DNA from: Nostoc desertorum CM1-VF14
GTDB taxonomy: Bacteria; Cyanobacteriota; Cyanobacteriia; Cyanobacteriales; Nostocaceae
NCBI GenBank assembly: GCA_019359245.1
Contig: JAHHHR010000020.1
Span: forward strand, 1 to 64,000
Length of the DNA stretch: 64,000 nt
Direction: 5' to 3'
The notes beneath the pieces are model-generated. The model had not been told where the DNA came from and searched no databases. It saw only the letters and a list, made by a program, of their open reading frames with translations. The translations under genes were made by a program, and so were the position numbers. Shown piece by piece: positions 25,586-33,402 of this stretch; the first letter of the stretch is position 1, and every line of letters begins with the position of its first letter.

Positions 25586-26500
25586 TTATGGCGATTTTGT
25601 TAAATTATAAAATCTATCAGAACGCATCTGAGTGCCATTTCGCCAAACTTCGACTTTTTCAGGACTGACTAAATAATAAAAACTACCATTATCTGCTCGA
25701 TATTTGCCTTTACCAATATTCAAAGCTGCTATTTTTATAGGCTTGCTTGGATCTTGTTTCAACTGCCCAATATAAAATAACTCACCCTTTTCTTCGCAAA
25801 CTTTTACACGAATACTTGCAGTCTCACCCTCAATGATGGTAACTCCATTGCATTTAGTATCAGTGCTAACAGGTGCAAAACTTATTGCAATTGGCTGTGA
25901 GGATGAAACTGGCTTTGCTACTAAAGGTGTCGAGACTGGGGGGTTCGGGTTATCCACCTGCTGGACTTTAGAAGGAGAATTAACACTTGCAGTTAAGGAT
26001 GTTAACAGACCAAGGGGATCAACTGCTATTTGACCACTTGGATGAACTTCAAAGTGCAGATGAGGTGCTGTACTATTGCCTGTAGATCCCATCTCAGCAA
26101 TAATTTGACTTTGAATAATCTGTTGACCCTTGCTCACCAACAAACGGCGATTGTGACCATAAACAGTGGTGCTGCCGTCAAGATGTTTAATAGTTATAGC
26201 ATTGCCTAATCCCCAATCATCCCAACCCGCTTTGATAACTGTACCAGATGCAGCAGCAACAATAGGAGTTCCAGATGCCCCTGCAATATCAATTCCTTCA
26301 TGTTGATATTTGCGGAAGCCTTGAGAAATAAACCCTTGAGTCGGCCAGATTAAGTTAGAAGCAGGAATAAGAGTTTGCCCAATTGGGGAATCGCCTGCTA
26401 ACTGTGTTAAGGCAGATGTAGTTGTACTTAATACGGTGGTTAAAGATATTAACCCAATTAGTCCATAAGTGCGATATCGATAAACGGTAACTTTTTTCAT
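25586..26500 (-). CDS. M23 (LytM-type) metallopeptidase, exported
   Basis: A 304-residue protein with an N-terminal hydrophobic signal or anchor (about 10-30, YGLIGLISLTTVLSTTTSAL), an M23 peptidase domain (about 50-165) with zinc ligands HEGIDIAG and APHLHFEVHP, and a C-terminal beta-rich domain (about 220-304) of unknown role. M23 enzymes cut peptidoglycan cross-bridges outside the membrane. The H...D and HxH motifs are intact. No partner gene is adjacent. Confidence 0.9.
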   Translation of the reverse strand: MKKVTVYRYRTYGLIGLISLTTVLSTTTSALTQLAGDSPIGQTLIPASNLIWPTQGFISQGFRKYQHEGIDIAGASGTPIVAAASGTVIKAGWDDWGLGNAITIKHLDGSTTVYGHNRRLLVSKGQQIIQSQIIAEMGSTGNSTAPHLHFEVHPSGQIAVDPLGLLTSLTASVNSPSKVQQVDNPNPPVSTPLVAKPVSSSQPIAISFAPVSTDTKCNGVTIIEGETASIRVKVCEEKGELFYIGQLKQDPSKPIKIAALNIGKGKYRADNGSFYYLVSPEKVEVWRNGTQMRSDRFYNLTKSP

Positions 26501-26652
26501 AAGTTGAAAGTTTATTCAAACAATAATTCAGATAGTTTCTGATTATTTGCTGTTTCAAGCTGACTCGGAAAATATCAGGAAATTTAGTGGATATGGCATC
26601 TCCAAACCCCTCGCAAAAACCTTGACGCTACAAGTATATTTATTATCTGTCC

Positions 26653-26690
26653 CGTATGCCAGCCACCGACGCATCGAACGGTGGCATACG
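26653..26690. repeat. Imperfect hairpin
   Basis: CGTATGCCA-GC-CACCG pairs with CGGTGGCATACG around a short loop. It lies downstream of the reverse-strand gene at 26717 and may help end its transcript. Confidence 0.4.
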
Positions 26691-26716
26691 TTATATTGTG
26701 ATTCTTCTCTTCTGGC

Positions 26717-27154
26717 TCAGGGCTTAGTGTAATTACTGATTACTTTGGCTAAGTCTGGCACTGCTTCTTCTACGTGCTTTTTAGCTGAACCCCGAAATTT
26801 TTCATAGGTTCCTCGCACGATTTGGCGCTTGGCACTTTTGACTCTAGCATCGGTGACACTTAGTAGCGCGTCTGCTGTCTGAGAGCGATTTGCATTCAGG
26901 TATTCAATTGGATCGCCTTTCTGTACGCCTTCACTCCAGATAGGATCAAGTGCTGTGAAGCATTGCGGTAATATCTGCTCAACGACGTAGGGGATATACC
27001 CTGGTTTGACCCCCTTGAGGGCAGCGAAAGCGGTTTTCAAAGCAATACCACTCATACCTGACTTGGATGCAAGCTGTCCTTCTATCATGTTGCAACAGTC
27101 ATTTATGACCATAGCTTTTTTGGTCGGGTTTAAAAGTCCGTCACTAAGTCCCAT
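26717..27154 (-). CDS. Conserved hypothetical protein (DUF6918-like)
   Basis: A 145-residue helical, soluble protein (MGLSDGLLNPTKKAMVINDC; LKTAFAALKGVKPGYIPYVV; DARVKSAKRQIVRGTYEKFR). It resembles a family with no known function that I associate with DUF6918. ATG 27154 follows TAAGGAAGAGTTAA. The gene stands alone between the peptidase and a transposase scrap. Confidence 0.75.
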   Translation of the reverse strand: MGLSDGLLNPTKKAMVINDCCNMIEGQLASKSGMSGIALKTAFAALKGVKPGYIPYVVEQILPQCFTALDPIWSEGVQKGDPIEYLNANRSQTADALLSVTDARVKSAKRQIVRGTYEKFRGSAKKHVEEAVPDLAKVISNYTKP

Positions 27155-27225
27155 TTAACTCTTCCTTATCTAAGTGCTTAATTTTTATTCAACTAATTTT
27201 TTTAGCAAGCAGGAAATTACAAAAA

Positions 27226-27339
27226 ATGGTATCAGACTTAGAGGATGTTATAGAGAGATTTGCGGGGACATTACCATACGTATCTTTAAATCATCCTCCT
27301 TGGAAACCACGTATTCGACCTGTCAAAAGCAAATTTTAA
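27226..27339 (+). CDS. Possible 37-residue small protein
   Basis: A short ORF starting MVSDLEDVIERFAGTLPYVS and ending KPRIRPVKSKF. The composition is protein-like and an AGGA lies 12 bases upstream of the ATG. It has no recognised relatives and could be a gene remnant. Confidence 0.3.
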   Translation: MVSDLEDVIERFAGTLPYVSLNHPPWKPRIRPVKSKF

Positions 27340-27413
27340 TACATAAATCCCAGCAAATACCACATATAAGTTCTTGCACTGTGTGAATTAAGCTACTAAT
27401 GTAACAGACAATC

Positions 27414-27553
27414 TTATGATTGGCCTGCTGGAATTCCAGTTCTTTCGACTTGAATTAAAGACTTAATTCTCACCCAAGACGAGTCAATTCCATTCAAATC
27501 ATTAAAAGCTTCTACTGTTCTTGTTGTCAGACGATTTCTAATTATTTTATTGC
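27414..27553 (-). pseudogene. ISAs1-type transposase fragment
   Basis: One reverse-strand frame reads NKIIRNRLTTRTVEAFNDLN then GIDSSWVRIKSLIQVERTG and a stop. This pattern (ethe RT/V-F-D--GID--W-GIKSLI-VER) is like the middle of ISAs1/IS4-type transposases. Both termini are missing. It lies just downstream of nifH. Confidence 0.45.
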
Positions 27554-27579
27554 CATAAAATCAAATTTAACCAAAAAAA

Positions 27580-27598
27580 GGTGGGCAAGCAGCCCACC
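27580..27598 (-). terminator. nifH terminator
   Basis: GGTGGGC (27580-27586) and GCCCACC (27592-27598) form a 7-bp GC-rich stem with a 5-base loop. On the nifH strand it is followed by a run of seven Ts. Confidence 0.8.
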
Positions 27599-27620
27599 CT
27601 AAACCATTATTTAATTGGTA

Positions 27621-28514
27621 CTACTTGACAGGTGCTTGGTTAGCAGTTTTACCAACTAGCATCGCAGTATTTTCGTCGCTTTCGAGAATACCGAATTCAA
27701 TCAACAACTCTTCCAACTCTTCCATCTCAATGGGGGTAGGAACTGCGAGTTTGTCGTTGTCGATGATCTTTTTAGCCAGTATCCGATATTCGTTACTTTG
27801 ATTGCTGTCAGGTGCGTACTCGTTAACAGTCATGCGGCGCAATTCTGCGTGTTGAACGATGTTGTCACGAGGTACGTAGTGAATCATTTGGGTGTTCAAA
27901 CGTTTTGCCAAGGTTTCGATAAGGTCGATTTCTCGGTCAACGTTACGGCTGTTACAAATTAGACCACCCAAGCGTACACCGCCAGTGTGAGCATATTTGA
28001 GAACACCACGAGCAATGTTGTTGGCTGCATACATCGCCATCATTTCACCAGAGGTAACGATGTAGATTTCTTGTGCCTTACCTTCACGGATAGGCATAGC
28101 GAAACCACCGCACACAACGTCACCCAAAACGTCGTAACTTACAAAATCAACATCTTTGTAAGCACCGTTTTCTTCTAAGAAGTTGATAGCGGTGATAATA
28201 CCACGACCAGCGCAACCCACACCAGGCTCAGGACCACCAGATTCCACACAACGTACATCCCGGAAACCGGTCAGCATTACTTCTTCGAGTTCAATATCTT
28301 CTACAGCGCCGCGTTCAGCAGCTAATTGAAGAACGCTTGTTTGAGCTTTACTGTGCAGCATCAAACGGGTAGAGTCAGCTTTAGGGTCACAACCAACAAT
28401 TAAGATGCGTTGACCCATTTCAGCCATAGCTGCTAGGGTATTTTGAGAGGTGGTAGATTTACCAATACCGCCTTTACCATAGAAAGCTATTTGTCTAATT
28501 TTTTCGTCAGTCAT
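27621..28514 (-). CDS. nifH: Nitrogenase iron protein NifH
   Basis: A 297-residue dinitrogenase reductase. P-loop YGKGGIGKS (12-20), 4Fe-4S Cys101 (GCAGRG) and Cys135 (VVCGGFAMP), and Arg104, the site of ADP-ribosylation in some organisms. All are intact and the length is normal. No nifD, nifK or other nif gene is within reach, so it is probably a second, dispersed nifH copy of the kind several Nostocales carry. I looked for an NtcA site (GTA-N8-TAC) upstream and found none. A vnfH or ChlL assignment is less likely given the NifH-like C-terminal tail. Confidence 0.95.
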   Translation of the reverse strand: MTDEKIRQIAFYGKGGIGKSTTSQNTLAAMAEMGQRILIVGCDPKADSTRLMLHSKAQTSVLQLAAERGAVEDIELEEVMLTGFRDVRCVESGGPEPGVGCAGRGIITAINFLEENGAYKDVDFVSYDVLGDVVCGGFAMPIREGKAQEIYIVTSGEMMAMYAANNIARGVLKYAHTGGVRLGGLICNSRNVDREIDLIETLAKRLNTQMIHYVPRDNIVQHAELRRMTVNEYAPDSNQSNEYRILAKKIIDNDKLAVPTPIEMEELEELLIEFGILESDENTAMLVGKTANQAPVK

Positions 28515-29036
28515 GGTTGTGTTTCCTACAATGATTTAGTTGATGGGTTGTAAGCTTGATGTAGTTGTTTACCCTTGGTGTCGTAGGGAAGTAGAGCCTA
28601 TTTGCGCTAGGCATTGTAAGCTGGCAAAAACAGTTAAAATCAGAACATATTTACCCACAAAGCGATAGCTCAAGGGATAGAGAAATCTCTATTTCCTAAT
28701 AACGAAGCCTTTAAGACTTTGACTTCAACATTGTCAGTTTTTGTAACAGAATCCCAAATGGTTGCTCAAGCCTGAAGAGTGGTTGCAGCAGGAACTCAAA
28801 TGAACGCAGATTTGCTCCCTAAACCACACAACCAACCAAATTGCAATCCACTCTAGATGGTAGCTGCGACTTCTCTGATTTTGCTGATGTCAAGTCGCCA
28901 AGAACTTCTATAGCGCTTCTCGTTTCGTGATTGATGCAGCAAGATAAGTTCTAGCTACAGGTGCAGTAATATGGCTGCACAGGCAACTTCTAACACTCTG
29001 GCTGAGACAATATATTGGTAACTTTTGACAGTATGG
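28515..29036. other. Long upstream region of nifH
   Basis: About 520 bases with no gene. It presumably holds the nifH promoter and a long 5' leader. No recognisable NtcA box or riboswitch. Confidence 0.4.
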
Positions 29037-29240
29037 TTAAATTCCTAAAAATTGTGGAACGACACCATTCTGCTTGAAGTTTTCGTTCCAAAAGTCAGCA
29101 ACTGCTTCAACTTAGTTCGCGGTTTAAAATGTCTGCTCCCGCAATACTAAGTTCGTAAATATTCTGTATTTCTATGGATTTGTCAGGCTGTACTAAGAGT
29201 CTTTCTTCCCAGACTCCAAGAGTAATTGCCTTTGGCGGGT
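29037..29240 (-). pseudogene. Frameshifted coding relic, family unknown
   Basis: Two overlapping reverse-strand frames read like one protein broken by a frameshift: ITLGVWEERLLVQPDKSIEI then QNIYELSIAGADILNRELS, followed in another frame by VEAVADFWNENFKQNGVVPQ and FLGI-stop. The amino acid composition is convincing but I do not recognise the family. No start codon. It lies on the nifH strand, upstream of it. Confidence 0.4.
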
Positions 29241-29775
29241 AATGCTCTAGCTAGGTTAGCCAACTCTTATTGGCTCATACCCAGATAAATTTCGATTGAC
29301 TTCAAGTTGTTACGAAGGCTACTATCTCACTCAATCTAGTTTTAGATTTTTGTTACAAAAAGATGTAGCGAAGTGAAGCGGACTTACCAGAGCAAAAAAA
29401 CTTTCTTGAGCTTGCCTCAAAGTTTCTTGAAGTCTTTTTGTGCTTTTACTATTTTGATTCCTATAAAAACCATAACATACATCTCACTAATTTATTTGTA
29501 GAATCTCAAATTATTTATCTATTTACTAGAACATTATCCTTAGGATCTTTAATAGCTATAAGTTATGAGTTAATAGGTTACCAATTAGTGAAATTAATTA
29601 TCATAGCCAGTTTGTGCAGTTAGATACTTTTGGGTATTTCATAAAAGTATTTAAAACTAATGTTTTACAACAAAAATAAACTTACTTATTTTTGTACTTT
29701 AAAATTTTGTCACGAAAGTAGATTCAATAACTTGCAAAAGCAATAACTTTCTTTTACGAAGGCGTAGTTTACCGC
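29241..29775. other. AT-rich gene-free region
   Basis: No convincing gene. A 61-codon plus-strand frame at 29438-29623 has low-complexity hydrophobic composition and no ribosome-binding site. A tract of aacttgc/caatAACTTTC repeats lies near 29730. Confidence 0.35.
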
Positions 29776-29843
29776 CGTAGGCATCGCTTGAATGTCTTAG
29801 CCAAAATATATCTTTTGACTGAGACATTTAAGCGATGCCTACG
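29776..29843 (-). terminator. Long inverted repeat after the DAHP synthase gene
   Basis: CGTAGGCATCGCTTGAATGT (29776-29795, continuing to 29800) and its partner ending AGCGATGCCTACG (29819-29843) give a roughly 25-bp imperfect stem. Its arms carry the dispersed GTAGGCATCGC repeat. It could end the aroF transcript. Confidence 0.45.
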
Positions 29844-29856
29844 TCTCAACTGAAAT

Positions 29857-30729
29857 TTAAGCAGCACAAAAAATCGGGGCAGGTGATAAACCCGCCCCGA
29901 TCGCTTCTGGTATACTGCGCCCAACGGCTGTTGCTACAGGCTTTAAACTATCAACTAAATGCACCATATCTTCTAAAGAAAGTGCTTGACGGGCATCAGA
30001 AACAGATTTTTCTGGTTCTGGGTGACACTCAATAATTAATCCATCTGCACCGCAAGCGATCGCAGCCCTAGCTACAGGTGCTACTAACTCGCGTTTACCG
30101 ACGGCATGGGAAGGATCTACAATCACAGGCAAGTGAGTTATTTGCTTAAGTGCCGCTACTGCTGCTAAATCTAGGACGTTGCGAGTGTAATCATCGAAGC
30201 TGCGGATACCGCGTTCACACAACACCACATCAGGATTCCCGTGGCTAAGAATGTATTCAGCAGCCATAACGAATTCTTCAATTGTCGCTGCTAAACCACG
30301 TTTGAGTAGTATTGGTTTACCAGCTTGTCCCAAAGCTTTGAGCAAGTCGAAGTTTTGCATATTGCGACTACCAACTTGAAGCATATCAGCGTGGGCAGCG
30401 ACTACTTCAATTTGAGAAATTGACATAACTTCGGTGATAACTGGCATATTGTAATGCGATCGCACCCTTGCCAAAATCTTCAATCCTGACTCACCCATAC
30501 CTTGGAAGGCGTAGGGAGATGTGCGCGGTTTGTAGACACCGCCACGCAACCCTTGCACGGATGCAGTAGATAGCTTTTGGGCGACTATCTCCATTTGTTC
30601 TAAGCTTTCAACGGTGCAGGGGCCGCCGATAATTACCAGTTCTTTGCCCCCGAAAGCCACTTTTTCTGAAATTTTAACGATTGTCTGGTGGTTCTGATGA
30701 GATTGTGCAGCAAGTTTGGCGTTAATCAT
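29857..30729 (-). CDS. aroF: 3-deoxy-7-phosphoheptulonate (DAHP) synthase, AroF/class I-beta type
   Basis: A 290-residue enzyme condensing phosphoenolpyruvate and erythrose 4-phosphate, the first step of the shikimate pathway. Motifs: IGGPCTVES (metal-binding Cys), VYKPRTSPYAFQG, LLKRG, DVVLCERGIRSFDDYTRN, PVIVDPSHAVGKRE (catalytic and metal His), and IIECHPEPEKSVSDARQ. It is the short class I-beta type without a fused ACT or chorismate-mutase domain, so allosteric control is probably weak. That fits with control at the RNA level: the 270-base leader contains an aromatic-rich leader peptide and an attenuator. ATG 30729 follows CAGGAGAATAAAACC. Confidence 0.95.
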   Translation of the reverse strand: MINAKLAAQSHQNHQTIVKISEKVAFGGKELVIIGGPCTVESLEQMEIVAQKLSTASVQGLRGGVYKPRTSPYAFQGMGESGLKILARVRSHYNMPVITEVMSISQIEVVAAHADMLQVGSRNMQNFDLLKALGQAGKPILLKRGLAATIEEFVMAAEYILSHGNPDVVLCERGIRSFDDYTRNVLDLAAVAALKQITHLPVIVDPSHAVGKRELVAPVARAAIACGADGLIIECHPEPEKSVSDARQALSLEDMVHLVDSLKPVATAVGRSIPEAIGAGLSPAPIFCAA

Positions 30730-30783
30730 GGTTTTATTCTCCTGAAAATTAAGTATTGGGCACTACTTTGCGATAACAAAAAA

Positions 30784-30809
30784 GCCCGGAACCTTTGAGA
30801 GTTCCGGGC
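30784..30809 (-). terminator. Attenuator terminator in the aroF leader
   Basis: On the reverse strand GCCCGGAAC-TCTCAAAG-GTTCCGGGC forms a perfect 9-bp GC-rich stem followed by at least six Ts, 55 bases before the aroF start codon. The upstream AGTTCCGGG (plus 30841-30849) can pair perfectly with CCCGGAACT (plus 30800-30808), the first arm, giving a competing anti-terminator. Confidence 0.85.
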
Positions 30810-30837
30810 GCGTTCTGATTCATCGACATGACGCTAT

Positions 30838-30900
30838 TTACCCGGAACTTACTCTGGGCCAAAAGTAAAAGCTATAAAACCAGCTACTTAAATAAGTCAT
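30838..30900 (-). CDS. aroF leader peptide, aromatic-rich
   Basis: A 20-codon ORF, MTYLSSWFYSFYFWPRVSSG, with Tyr3, Phe3 and Trp2: eight aromatic residues out of 20, seven of them within codons 7-14 except one. The ATG lies 10 bases after AAGGAG, a strong ribosome-binding site. Its stop overlaps the anti-terminator segment. Ribosome stalling at the aromatic cluster when charged Phe, Tyr or Trp tRNA is scarce would free that segment to pair with the terminator arm, allowing aroF transcription. This is the classical attenuator layout, inferred from sequence. Confidence 0.82.
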   Translation of the reverse strand: MTYLSSWFYSFYFWPRVSSG

Positions 30901-30929
30901 GAGGATGAAATTCTCCTTAAAACAACAAA

Positions 30930-30999
30930 AACCGCAGAGTTCGCTCTGCGGTTCACCGGGCGGTTTCCGTTAGGAAACTCGATTCACTCCCGGTGAACC
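30930..30999 (-). ncRNA. Structured RNA element with its own terminator, upstream of aroF leader peptide
   Basis: On the reverse strand: GGTTCACCGGG ... CCCGGTGAACC, an 11-bp long-range stem (plus 30950-30960 with 30989-30999) enclosing GTTTCC-TAAC-GGAAAC, then AACCGCAGAG-CGAA-CTCTGCGGTT, a 10-bp stem (30930-30953) followed by TTTGTTGTTTT. The two structures share 30950-30953 and therefore compete. No reverse-strand gene lies upstream, so the terminator serves either a leader RNA or a separate small RNA of the aroF strand. Confidence 0.65.
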
Positions 31000-31614
31000 A
31001 CCCTAAACCAAAAATATAAGTAGGAATTTGTGTTAAGCATTTGCGAGGCTTTTGCTGGAAAACTTAATAACTATACCTATGTAAGCTAACATTAACAGGA
31101 AGAGTAAGCGGTGTCAAGATCCCCATAAACCATAAAAAAGCGATAGACTCAGTACAATTGTAGAAGTCAAAACTAGTAACGCTTTGCAAAATTCTAAATT
31201 ACGCCCTGTTTTGATTGTGTAATGAACTGCTAATTGCTTGTTTGCGTAAACAACAAAAGCAGCTTGTCATTAAATATCAGCATACTTAATAAGTTTATAA
31301 ATATTGTTGTGTCATTAATAATGGGTATTACAGATGATCAAAAATCAATGATGAAAAATCTAAAAGTTCAGAATATGGCAATTATCTAAAGCAATAGAAT
31401 ACAGCCAAATCAAGGTAGTTAGAGAGAACTCTAAACAGTGGCTTCCGTCCCTCGGAAGTTTAAGGAGCCAGGATTGAAAAGTTAAAATATATAATTCTCC
31501 TGACTTGTGATCTCACCTTGCGAAAGCTGATTACAGACAATTGACGCTCGCCTACATTGTTATTACCCAAGTCTTGATTTACCAGATTAACTTTTTAGCT
31601 TCATCACTTTCATT
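31000..31614. other. Gene-free region between aroF leader and next gene
   Basis: About 600 AT-rich bases. It must contain the aroF promoter on the reverse strand. CTTCCGTCCCTCGGAAG at about 31442-31458 is a hairpin, followed by GGAGCCAGGATTGAAAAG, which faintly resembles a CRISPR repeat end but occurs once only. No gene. Confidence 0.4.
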
Positions 31615-32109
31615 ATGCCCAGTCCCAAAATCTTAGCCCAATCTTTCGACTATTATGGAGTTTATCCCTGCCCAGTCTGTCGAATAGGTAAGATTTCTCA
31701 TATGCCATTGATGGAAACTATGGCTTGTGACTTTTGCCAAGAGATTTTTACAGTAAACTTAGAACTACAGCAAATCAAGATGCCTTCTAGGCAACCACCC
31801 TTAATTTGGCGTTGGAATGGGTTTAGTTGGGCAGAAGGCCAGTTAGAAGGTGTGGAATTAGGTTGGGGTTATGGACTAGCAGCAGCAGTTTTTGTAATTC
31901 TTCCCACGACTCTAATTGGCATAGTAGCTTATTATTTTCCTGCTAATCTCAAAGAACCCATTACCTGGACGCCATATATTTGGACGATATTAACTTTCCT
32001 ATCACATTTATCGATTATCGTTTGGATTGTGATTGAAATTTATCAAATTCCAGTTGCAGCATATTTGAGAGCGATCGTTCGATGGAGAAATCGGGAGATG
32101 GGGAGATGA
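31615..32109 (+). CDS. Hypothetical membrane protein with zinc-ribbon N-terminus
   Basis: A 164-residue protein: an N-terminal cytoplasmic part with two CxxC pairs (CPVC at 19-22, CDFC at 38-41) likely to bind zinc, then a linker with WRWNGFSWAEG, and two membrane helices (about 88-110 and 125-145). The layout suggests a small membrane protein with a cytoplasmic zinc ribbon. I do not recognise a named family. No partner; a J-domain gene follows 157 bases later on the same strand. Confidence 0.7.
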   Translation: MPSPKILAQSFDYYGVYPCPVCRIGKISHMPLMETMACDFCQEIFTVNLELQQIKMPSRQPPLIWRWNGFSWAEGQLEGVELGWGYGLAAAVFVILPTTLIGIVAYYFPANLKEPITWTPYIWTILTFLSHLSIIVWIVIEIYQIPVAAYLRAIVRWRNREMGR

Positions 32110-32200
32110 GGGAGTGGGGGCAAGAGGGGCAGAGGAGGCAGGGGAAGATCAGGGAGTGGGATAAACTAATGCCTAATGCCCAATGCCCAATGAATAACAA
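32110..32200. repeat. GGGGAGATGAGGGAGTGG simple repeats
   Basis: Purine-rich repeats and AATGCCCAATGCCCAATG units, the same class seen near 2780 and 24420. Confidence 0.5.
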
Positions 32201-32266
32201 ATGATGCAGCGAATAGATGGCTCCATCACTCATAATTAATAAGTTGATTGTCCACCAAAATATTGT

Positions 32267-32950
32267 ATGAGCGATCTGGAGCACTACTATAGAATTTTGG
32301 AATTAGAGCCTGGGGCAACACTTGAGGAAGTGAACCAGGCTTACAAAGATTTAGTTTTTGTTTGGCATCCTGATCGCATCCCCAAAGACAATCTCCGTTT
32401 ACAGCAGAAAGCACAAGATAAGCTGAAAGCTATAAATGAAGCTCGTGACAAGTTGCGCTCTCTAAAAACCAAGCATCAAACCACACATCAAACTACACAT
32501 CAAACCACACATCAAACCACATATCACTCACCGCCACCTCGGCAAGAAAAATCATCTCAACCAACCCAGAAACCACCAAAGCAAAACTCAGACTTGAGTG
32601 GCAAAGACTACAGTCGGGCGAATTTGAGCAATAAAGACTTATCTGGCAGAAATCTGAGTTATGCCAATTTGAGTGGCGCTAATCTCAGCGATACTTTTAT
32701 GCACAAAGTCAACCTCAGAGGTGCGAATTTATCTGAAGCAAATTTATTTCGAGCAAACCTACTTTTAGCGGATCTGCGGGAGGCGAATTTACGGGCTGCT
32801 AATTTGATTGGAGCGGATCTCAGTGGGGCGGACTTGCGAGGAGCCGACTTGACGGGAGCGCGGATTCGCTCTGGTGAGCGTCTTCTGGTCAAATTAATTG
32901 GTACTAACTTAGCAGGGGCAATTATGCCTGATGGTTCAATTTATCAATAA
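32267..32950 (+). CDS. J-domain protein with C-terminal pentapeptide repeats
   Basis: A 227-residue fusion. Residues 1-65 are a DnaJ domain with HPD at 34-36 (FVWHPDRIP), able to stimulate a Hsp70 partner. Residues 68-105 are a linker starting with four HQTT units encoded by tandem ACATCAAACC repeats. Residues 107-215 are A(D/N)LSxx pentapeptide repeats forming a right-handed quadrilateral helix, often a protein-interaction surface. The fusion suggests that it brings Hsp70 to a client. ATG 32267 was chosen by the family start MSDLEHYYRILELEP. Confidence 0.88.
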   Translation: MSDLEHYYRILELEPGATLEEVNQAYKDLVFVWHPDRIPKDNLRLQQKAQDKLKAINEARDKLRSLKTKHQTTHQTTHQTTHQTTYHSPPPRQEKSSQPTQKPPKQNSDLSGKDYSRANLSNKDLSGRNLSYANLSGANLSDTFMHKVNLRGANLSEANLFRANLLLADLREANLRAANLIGADLSGADLRGADLTGARIRSGERLLVKLIGTNLAGAIMPDGSIYQ

Positions 32951-33402
32951 TTGAGGTTGTGCTATGACCCAGAGTAGATAAATTACTCAAATGAACAAGC
33001 ATTCAAGCATATTGAGAAAGTAATATGCTTAAATCCTTGGACAAAACACCAAAATGAATACGCGGTTTACTTAAATATGCCTTTTTGCTTGCTGAATCTA
33101 CCAAAATGAGAAAGCAATCAGATATTTTGAAGTCGAAAATCTAACCTAGTACAGGTCAGCGTAAATAAACAGACTATTTTAAATCACTCAGAAGCCTATG
33201 TAATAAGCTTTTTGACTTTTGAACGCCAGTTGCTAAAGAGCGGGAACGCTAAGAGCGTAGCTTACTTCCCCGTAGGGGTACAAGTCAGGAAACCGCAAGG
33301 GCGCACTAGCTCCTTTTGACTTCCACCTTGCGGTACTAGCCTCATTCATGCCTACAACCTACCTGTAAAATTGAATGTGATATATCAAGGTTTTTAGGCA
33401 CT
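32951..33402. other. Gene-free region with dispersed repeats
   Basis: About 450 bases. It holds AAGAGCGTAGCTTAC and CCCCGTAGGGGTACAAGTCAG units and TTGCGGT inverted pairs near 33300. No coding sequence seen. Confidence 0.4.

Noticed and set aside
28515..28800. NtcA site GTA-N8-TAC upstream of nifH
   Set aside because: Only GTA-N6-TAC (GTAGTTGTTTAC) is present, which is the wrong spacing.
29438..29623. 61-codon forward ORF
   Set aside because: Low-complexity, AT-driven composition without ribosome-binding site or recognisable relatives.
30950..30999. tRNA-like structure near GGTTCACCGGG
   Set aside because: No acceptor stem, anticodon arm or CCA-compatible end can be drawn; it fits a leader RNA better.
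31442..31476. CRISPR-repeat-like sequence ending GGATTGAAAAG
   Set aside because: It occurs once, with no regularly spaced copies; no CRISPR array is present in the window.
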